Notes under the pieces: generated by a model
What the model was told of the DNA's origin: nothing
The model's input: only the letters and a program-made list of their open reading frames with translations
Database searches by the model: none
Part shown: positions 1 to 4,811 of the stretch, in pieces
Position numbering within the stretch: position 1 is the stretch's first letter
Layout of the letters: every line of letters starts with the position of its first letter
Made by a program: the position numbers and the translations under genes
Assembly (NCBI GenBank): GCA_017541565.1
Contig: JAFXYU010000198.1
Span: 1 to 7,450 of the forward strand
Length of the DNA: 7,450 nucleotides
Origin: a bacterium
GTDB lineage: Bacteria; Cyanobacteriota; Vampirovibrionia; Gastranaerophilales; Gastranaerophilaceae
Direction of reading: 5' to 3'

Positions 1-1
1 G

Positions 2-1045
2 GCGGGAGCGCACGGTGAATTGACAGGCATGATGATTGTCAAAAAATATTTTGAAACCAAAGGTGAGCTAAACAGGAAAAAAGTTATCGTTCCTGATTCC
101 GCTCACGGTACAAATCCTGCCAGTGCAAAAATGTGCGGGTTTGATATTGTAGAAGTTAAGTCCAACGATAAAGGGCAAGTCGATATTGATGCACTTAAAA
201 CACTATTGGATAAAGATGTTGCGGCAATAATGATGACCAATCCGAATACTCTTGGTATTTTTGAAGAAAAAGTTTTGGAAATTTCAAAACTTATGCATGA
301 AAACGGCTCGCTTCTTTATTATGACGGAGCGAATTTTAATGCGATAATGGGGTGGACAAATCCAAGATTAATGGGGTTTGATGTTGTACACATTAATTTG
401 CATAAAACGTTTTCGACTCCGCACGGAGGCGGCGGTCCCGGAGCGGGTCCGGTTTGTGTAACAGAAAAATTGAAAGACTTTTTGCCTGTTCCGATAATCG
501 AGTTCGACGGGGAAAAATACAGAAGAAATTATAATATTCCTGATTCGATTGGAAAAGTTCGCGGTTTTTACGGTAACTTCGGGGTTTTAGTGAGAGCGTA
601 TGCTTATATTCTTATGATGGGCGACAACCTCAAATTGGCAAGCGCCGATGCCGTGTTGAATGCAAATTATATTAAAGAAAAATTGAAGGGTGTATATGAA
701 CTTCCGTATGACGAGCCTTGTATGCATGAGTTTGTTCTTTCCGGTGAAAAACAGCATCATCAGGGTGTTTCAACACTGGGAATAGCGAAAAGACTTATGG
801 ACTCAAACTGCCATCCGCCAACGGTCTATTTCCCGCTTATTGTACACGAAGCAATTATGATAGAACCGACGGAATCAGAGTCAAAACAAGTTCTGGACGG
901 ATTTATCGATACAATGTTGAAAATTGCGAAAGAGATTGAAACCAATCCCGAAGAGGTTTTAAAATCGCCTAAAACAACTCCTATAAAGAAGGTTGATGAA
1001 ACTCTTGCCGCAAGACAGCCGAATTTGACCTTCAAGGGGATTTAA
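2..1045 (+). CDS. gcvPB: Glycine dehydrogenase (decarboxylating) subunit 2, C-terminal part (5' end outside window)
   Basis: GcvPB is one half of the two-subunit P-protein of the glycine cleavage system. With GcvPA it uses pyridoxal phosphate to decarboxylate glycine and passes the aminomethyl group to the lipoyl arm of GcvH in the cytosol. The reading frame is open to the left edge, and the first visible residues, [11 protein letters not shown], match the family's conserved AGAHGELTG motif, so the true start lies upstream. About 347 residues are visible, against roughly 480-490 in full-length members. Other family marks are [11 protein letters not shown] (near 74-110), MTNPNTLG (near 230-255) and the PLP site [16 protein letters not shown], whose Lys codon is at 404-406. 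The ending AARQP is also typical. The frame is intact to the TAA. gcvPA and gcvH would be expected to the left but cannot be seen. No terminator separates it from the next gene. Confidence 0.96.
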   Translation, partial: AGAHGELTGMMIVKKYFETKGELNRKKVIVPDSAHGTNPASAKMCGFDIVEVKSNDKGQVDIDALKTLLDKDVAAIMMTNPNTLGIFEEKVLEISKLMHENGSLLYYDGANFNAIMGWTNPRLMGFDVVHINLHKTFSTPHGGGGPGAGPVCVTEKLKDFLPVPIIEFDGEKYRRNYNIPDSIGKVRGFYGNFGVLVRAYAYILMMGDNLKLASADAVLNANYIKEKLKGVYELPYDEPCMHEFVLSGEKQHHQGVSTLGIAKRLMDSNCHPPTVYFPLIVHEAIMIEPTESESKQVLDGFIDTMLKIAKEIETNPEEVLKSPKTTPIKKVDETLAARQPNLTFKGI

Positions 1046-1060
1046 TCATCATAGTATGTA

Positions 1061-1069
1061 TGTTAAAAT
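1061..1069 (+). promoter_or_regulatory. Extended -10 promoter element of the TPR gene, predicted leaderless start
   Basis: TGTTAAAAT is an extended -10 element (TGn followed by TAAAAT). The final T is 7 nt before the A of the ATG at 1076, which is where transcription would normally begin. No Shine-Dalgarno sequence exists in the 30 bp between gcvPB and this gene. At 17 bp upstream there is only a poor -35 (TTTAAT, 1041-1046). The TTGACC at 1025-1030 is too far away to pair with it. Seen: the sequence and spacing. Inferred: promoter activity and a leaderless transcript. Confidence 0.5.
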
Positions 1070-1075
1070 GGTTCT

Positions 1076-1999
1076 ATGAACGAAAAAATATACAGAAAAT
1101 TGCACAATGCACTAACAGCGAATGATTATGAGTCCGTTCGCAAGATTGCGGAAAATGAATTGAAACGGATAGGAGCAATGGATGAATATTATTTTTATCT
1201 TGCTCTTGTAAGTGATGATATGAAAGAAAAACGTGATTTGTACACGAAAGCAATTGCGCAAAATCCGGATTTTATGGATGCTTACCTTAACAGAGGACTT
1301 GTTCATAATGAACTAAAAGATTATGAAAACTCTATTAAGGATTATGATAAAGCGATAGAACTTGACCCCAAATGTGCGCTTGCCTACAACAACAGAGGGT
1401 ATACAAAGTACAAAATGCAGGATTATAAAGGCGCACTAAAAGATTATAACAAAGCAATTCTATTAAATCCAAAATTGTCTATCGCACTCGATAATAAAGC
1501 AAAACTTGTTTCTGAGGTTTGTTTGGAAGACGATAGTACTTTTAGTGAGAAGTATTATTTGAGTTTGGGAATAGGTGACGTTAATAAAGGAAATTTTACT
1601 GAGGCTGTTGAAAACTTTAACGAAGCATTAAAATATAATCCGCTTTCATCATTGGTTCATTTTTACAGGGGCGTTGCCTTTCAAAGTATGAATAAAATTG
1701 ATGAAGCAATTGATGCTTATACAAAGTCTATAGAAATTAATAAAAAAATGATTGACGCATATTTTAACCGCGGTCAATTGTTATTTAAGGATAATCCGAA
1801 ACAGGCAATGGATGATTTTGTTACTGCAGTTGCTTTAGATCCCAAATTTATAGATGCGTACTACTCAATTGCTGCTATACAGAAAAATATGGGACAGTAC
1901 AAAGAGGCCGTTCAAAATCTTGATAAGATACTTGAAATTGAACCGAACGCGGTGAATGCAAAAGCATTAAAAAAACTGATAATGAACAAATATATGTAG
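1076..1999 (+). CDS. Tetratricopeptide (TPR) repeat protein, cytosolic, function unknown
   Basis: This 307-residue protein consists almost entirely of TPR units, paired helices that build a protein-binding superhelix. I count about six good 34-residue repeats near residues 66-99, 100-133, 158-191, 192-225, 226-258 and 259-292, recognisable by the pattern AYxNRGxxxxxxxxYxxAxxDYxKAIxLxP. A degenerate unit probably precedes them (about 35-65). A non-repeat insert at about 134-157 splits the array into blocks of two and four. There is no signal peptide, membrane span or catalytic domain, so it is probably a cytosolic scaffold or adaptor; the partner cannot be told from sequence. The ATG at 1076 has no Shine-Dalgarno sequence but sits just after an extended -10. 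It follows gcvPB by 30 bp and converges with tsaB. No link to glycine cleavage is evident beyond position. Confidence 0.93.
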   Translation: MNEKIYRKLHNALTANDYESVRKIAENELKRIGAMDEYYFYLALVSDDMKEKRDLYTKAIAQNPDFMDAYLNRGLVHNELKDYENSIKDYDKAIELDPKCALAYNNRGYTKYKMQDYKGALKDYNKAILLNPKLSIALDNKAKLVSEVCLEDDSTFSEKYYLSLGIGDVNKGNFTEAVENFNEALKYNPLSSLVHFYRGVAFQSMNKIDEAIDAYTKSIEINKKMIDAYFNRGQLLFKDNPKQAMDDFVTAVALDPKFIDAYYSIAAIQKNMGQYKEAVQNLDKILEIEPNAVNAKALKKLIMNKYM

Positions 2000-2001
2000 A
2001 T

Positions 2002-2616
2002 TTATTTTCCAAACACAGGAGGAGGTTGAATATATAACGGTTTTAATTTTCTCCAGTCGGTTTCTGTTTTTGATAAAGCGATTTGAGCAAGAATTTCACC
2101 TATTGGGTATTCGGATTCTTGGTAAGAAACTGTACTTTCCGCAAGGGTGCTAAATCTCTCAAACAGGCTGTTATCCGTAATCAGTTTTCTGCCTTTGACA
2201 ATTCCGTCGACTTTTTCCAATTCTATAGCACCCAAAATTTTTCCGTCAAAAACGTAGGCTTTGTTTTTTCTTGCGTCTAATGTAACTAAATCATTTCCGC
2301 CAAGAATTTTTGACAGTATCTCTAATGAAGAAACTCCGACTGCTTTAATATTAAGTTGCTGTGCAAGTACTCTTGCAACAGTAGTGCAAGCGCGGATGCC
2401 GGTAAAACTGCCGGGACCGATATCGGTTGCAATCATATCAATATCATTGGGCGTTAAATTGGTTTCTTTTAAAATTTTTTTTATTGTTGAAATCAAAAAA
2501 GCGGAATGGTAATTTTCACTCGTGGAAACAATAATCCGGCTTTTTATTACTTTATTTTCGTTTCTCAAAGTAATGTAGGTTTTATCAAGGCAAGTATCAA
2601 AAGCAAGTATAATCAT
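2002..2616 (-). CDS. tsaB: tRNA threonylcarbamoyladenosine (t6A) biosynthesis protein TsaB
   Basis: TsaB is the non-catalytic partner of TsaD. With TsaE they transfer the threonylcarbamoyl group to A37 of tRNAs that read ANN codons. The 204-residue product has the ASKHA-fold start ILAFDT (residues 3-8), an HS pair near residue 37, the signature GPGSFTGIR (67-75), GVSSLE (94-99) and DARKNKAYV (114-122). It is slightly shorter than common homologues (about 220-230), with the shortening in the C-terminal half, which ends in KPLYIQPP (192-199). The ATG overlaps the tsaE stop codon in an ATGA arrangement (2613-2616), showing translational coupling. A purine-rich GAGGGG lies 8 nt upstream (2625-2630). 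It is the last gene of the adk-tsaE-tsaB group, and its stop codon is 2 bp from that of the convergent TPR gene. tsaC and tsaD are not in the window. Confidence 0.95.
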   Translation of the reverse strand: MIILAFDTCLDKTYITLRNENKVIKSRIIVSTSENYHSAFLISTIKKILKETNLTPNDIDMIATDIGPGSFTGIRACTTVARVLAQQLNIKAVGVSSLEILSKILGGNDLVTLDARKNKAYVFDGKILGAIELEKVDGIVKGRKLITDNSLFERFSTLAESTVSYQESEYPIGEILAQIALSKTETDWRKLKPLYIQPPPVFGK

Positions 2617-3080
2617 TGTTTAATCCCCTCTATTATCCCGATATTTCTTTCTCCTACGGATTTAAAACTGTATATTCTTGAATCATCTTCGTCATAGGTT
2701 ACTGTGATTTCTACTCTTTCAAACGGAAGTTCTCCCTGAGAAAATTCTGCCCATTCAACAAAAGTTATTTTTCTGCCTTCCGAGTATTCTCTGAGTTCAT
2801 CGGTTATTGAGCGTATTCCTACGTTTTCAAGGCGGTATAAATCAAAATGGTATACAGGAATTGAAGCGCTGTGGTATTCGTTAAGAATGACAAAACTGGG
2901 ACTGGTGACTTTTTCTTTTATTCCGAGGGCTTCGGCAACAAGTTTTACGAAAGCGGTTTTTCCTGCACCGATTTCACCAAATAAATTGACAAAGCAGCCA
3001 TCTTCCCGCACTAGTTGCGCAAACTTGTATGCAAGTTTCTTTGTATCATCTAACGTTTTACAAACAATCGTTGTTTCCAT
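2613..3080 (-). CDS. tsaE: tRNA threonylcarbamoyladenosine (t6A) biosynthesis ATPase TsaE
   Basis: TsaE is the small P-loop ATPase that binds and resets the TsaB-TsaD complex during t6A synthesis. The protein of 155 residues shows, in order, the P-loop GEIGAGKT (35-42), VTSPSFVILNEY (58-69), HFDLYRL (78-84) and FVEW (107-110), all diagnostic of the family at the expected length. I place the start at the ATG at 3080, because AAAGGA (3086-3091) sits 5 nt upstream and the protein then begins METTIVCKTLDDT, as family members do. A longer frame opening with TTG at 3116 would add 12 unlikely residues inside adk. The Shine-Dalgarno sequence runs into the adk stop codon (AAAGGATAA), leaving 2 bp between the genes, and its own end overlaps tsaB by 4 nt. 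The two junctions make co-translation of the three genes very likely. Confidence 0.96.
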   Translation of the reverse strand: METTIVCKTLDDTKKLAYKFAQLVREDGCFVNLFGEIGAGKTAFVKLVAEALGIKEKVTSPSFVILNEYHSASIPVYHFDLYRLENVGIRSITDELREYSEGRKITFVEWAEFSQGELPFERVEITVTYDEDDSRIYSFKSVGERNIGIIEGIKQ

Positions 3081-3082
3081 GT

Positions 3083-3742
3083 TTATCCTTTTACAATTTT
3101 CATAAGTCTTGCCCAAACTTCATCAATTGTTCCGTTCGCATCAAGTTTAAAAAGAGTACCTTTATTTTCATAAAATTCAATAAGAGGTGCCGTCTCTCTA
3201 TAATAAGTATCAAATCTTGCTTTTGCAATTTCTTCATTGTCATCTGCGCGGGTTTTTAGTTCAACTTGGCATTTATCGCAAATATTTTCGATTTTGGACG
3301 GTTTAAATTTCTTGTTATAAATTTCTCCGCATTTTGGGCAGGATTGGCGATGAATAATTCTTTCAATAAGAATATTTTTATCTATATCAAAATAAATTGC
3401 TTTGAATGAAGCCGGAGAGTCTCCGTCAATATTTTTGTTAATCTCATCAAGCAATTTTGCCTGTTCAAGACTTCTCGGATATCCGTCCAGAACATAACCG
3501 TTTTTACAGGAGTCTTCTCCCAGTTTTTTTGCGATAATTTTTCCTACCAAATCAGGCGGAACAAGCAGACCTTTATCAATAAATTGCTTTGCGATTTTTC
3601 CTTCTTCCGATTCTCTTGCAATTTCCGCTCTCAGAAGCGAACCCGTATCAATGTGCGGAAAATTCAAGAACTCAGACAACATGTTGGTTTGCGTACCTTT
3701 TCCGCATGCCGGCGGACCAAGAAAAATAAACTCTTGCTTCAT
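3083..3742 (-). CDS. adk: Adenylate kinase with zinc-binding LID domain
   Basis: Adenylate kinase interconverts ATP + AMP and 2 ADP in the cytosol. The 219 residues contain the P-loop GPPACGKGT (9-17), the AMP-site segment HIDTGSLLR (30-38), VLDGYPRSLEQ (84-94) with the phosphate-binding Arg90, and RADD (165-168). It is the long form. The LID holds four cysteines spaced C-x2-C-x16-C-x2-C (135, 138, 155, 158), the tetracysteine zinc site known from many bacterial enzymes. One oddity is the P-loop: the usual GxPGxGKGT has Ala at residue 12 in place of Gly, followed by Cys13; the core GKGT is intact, so activity is expected. AAGGAG (3749-3754) lies 6 nt before the ATG. It leads the adk-tsaE-tsaB group from its own promoter, rather than sitting in the ribosomal-protein cluster beside secY where adk is often found. 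Confidence 0.97.
   Translation of the reverse strand: MKQEFIFLGPPACGKGTQTNMLSEFLNFPHIDTGSLLRAEIARESEEGKIAKQFIDKGLLVPPDLVGKIIAKKLGEDSCKNGYVLDGYPRSLEQAKLLDEINKNIDGDSPASFKAIYFDIDKNILIERIIHRQSCPKCGEIYNKKFKPSKIENICDKCQVELKTRADDNEEIAKARFDTYYRETAPLIEFYENKGTLFKLDANGTIDEVWARLMKIVKG
3086..3091 (-). promoter_or_regulatory. Shine-Dalgarno site that fixes the tsaE start
   Basis: AAAGGA lies 5 nt before the ATG at 3080 and runs directly into the adk TAA. It supports 3080 over the alternative TTG at 3116 and suggests that ribosomes ending adk re-initiate on tsaE. Confidence 0.75.
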
Positions 3743-3748
3743 ATCCTT

Positions 3749-3754
3749 CTCCTT
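3749..3754 (-). promoter_or_regulatory. Shine-Dalgarno site of adk
   Basis: AAGGAG lies 6 nt before the adk ATG at 3742. It is the strongest ribosome binding site in the window and contrasts with the two genes that have none. Confidence 0.8.
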
Positions 3755-3769
3755 GTTTTATATAATTTT

Positions 3770-3798
3770 ATTATAGAACTAACATGAAAGAATGTCCT
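3770..3798 (-). promoter_or_regulatory. Promoter of the adk-tsaE-tsaB operon
   Basis: On the minus strand a perfect -10 TATAAT (3770-3775) lies 17 bp downstream of AGGACA (3793-3798), a 4/6 match to the TTGACA -35 consensus. Transcription should start near 3763, giving a leader of about 20 nt that contains the AAGGAG site. The -35 touches the last base of the upstream lipoprotein gene's stop codon, so the promoter fills the whole 55-bp gap. Read-through from the upstream pair is also possible, since I see no convincing terminator. Confidence 0.6.
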
Positions 3799-4811
3799 TA
3801 ATTAAAAAGTTCTTTATTAATTTTATCTCTGTTTTTATTGTAATTGTAATCAATCGGACGAGGTTCGGAATTTTTGATTGCATCCAAGAATACTTTATCT
3901 TTGCCTTTAAAAATCGCAGCGGAGTCTTTGCGGGCAGGGACAATAAGTCCGGTTGAAGTAAAATAATCTATGCATTCTTTTGAGGACAAATATTTTACAA
4001 ATTTCTGAGCGGAATTTATGTGTTTTGTGTTTTTTGATATTGCCCAACCTGATGCATCGGCATACGTTTTCCCAGGAAAAGCCATTATTCCGTATTCAAA
4101 TTTTGCAGTTTCTTTTATTTTTGGATACATCCACCGTCCTGACGTATAAAAAGCGAGGTTTTCATTCAAAAACATTTGTGCTTGAGTTAAACTTCCGGCG
4201 TCGTACGGCTTTGGAGCATACTTACCTTCCAATCCCAAATAGTACTTGATGCCGTTGTCATAACCCAGTGTTAAAATATATGGTTCGGCATAAAAAATAT
4301 CTCTTTCATAACTTATTCCAAAAGTATTTTTGCCATAATTGCGTTTTATTTGTTTGTCAAAATCCGCAAACGTTCTCGGTTCGTATGTTATATAATTTTT
4401 GTTATAGTAGATAACTAAATTTGATACATCTCTTGGTATTGCGAAAAGTTGTTTATCAATTGAGAGAGCATCAACACTCTGTTTAAATAACTCATTTTTA
4501 TCAATCAGATTGTTTAGGTTTTTAAGTTTGTTTTTATATACGGGCAAATACAGATTATTAACAAAAATAACATCAGGAGAAGTGTTTGATGCAAAAAGTA
4601 AGTGTACTTTTTGAAAATAATTCTGCGGTATATGAATAAAACGTACTTTTATATCGGGGTTTTTTCTTTCAAATTCGTTGATAATATTTTTTATAATTGC
4701 GACTTCCGTAACAGAACCCCAAGAAGAAAATGTTATTATTTCCCTCTTATCTCTTGAACATCCGCTTAAAAATATTGAAATTAATATTAATACTAAAATT
4801 CGTTTTAGCAT
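3798..4811 (-). CDS. Extracellular solute-binding lipoprotein, family 1 (MalE-like), short and without transporter genes nearby
   Basis: This 337-residue protein looks like the substrate-binding part of a sugar ABC importer. It opens with a lipoprotein signal peptide ending in the lipobox LSGC (15-18), so Cys18 would be lipidated and the protein tethered to a membrane. Family features follow: FSSWGS (28-33), SPDVIFVNN (78-86), AIPRDVSNLVIYYNKN (124-139), AQMFLNENLAFYTSGRWMYP (211-230), the strand-turn ASGWAISKN (253-261) and GLIVPARKD (288-296). Typical members are about 400-450 residues; this one appears shortened around residues 180-200 and ends soon after PRP (317-319). The ATG lies inside the upstream gene, overlapping it by 7 nt, with only a weak GGA nearby, so translation is probably coupled. 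No permease or ATPase gene is visible. The ligand cannot be assigned; loss of transport function or a sensory role is possible. Confidence 0.88.
   Translation of the reverse strand: MLKRILVLILISIFLSGCSRDKREIITFSSWGSVTEVAIIKNIINEFERKNPDIKVRFIHIPQNYFQKVHLLFASNTSPDVIFVNNLYLPVYKNKLKNLNNLIDKNELFKQSVDALSIDKQLFAIPRDVSNLVIYYNKNYITYEPRTFADFDKQIKRNYGKNTFGISYERDIFYAEPYILTLGYDNGIKYYLGLEGKYAPKPYDAGSLTQAQMFLNENLAFYTSGRWMYPKIKETAKFEYGIMAFPGKTYADASGWAISKNTKHINSAQKFVKYLSSKECIDYFTSTGLIVPARKDSAAIFKGKDKVFLDAIKNSEPRPIDYNYNKNRDKINKELFN

Noticed and set aside
1025..1030. TTGACC as a -35 for the TPR gene
   Set aside because: It is 33 bp from the -10 at 1064-1069, far outside the usual 16-18 bp, and is inside the gcvPB coding region.
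3081..3116. A 12-residue N-terminal extension of TsaE starting at TTG (3116)
   Set aside because: It lies inside adk, has no Shine-Dalgarno sequence, and the ATG at 3080 has AAAGGA 5 nt upstream and matches the family N-terminus.
3761..3775. AT-only inverted repeat TATAAT-TTT-ATTATA that could be read as a terminator or operator
   Set aside because: Arms are only A/T, there is no following U-tract, and it overlaps the adk -10; base composition explains it.
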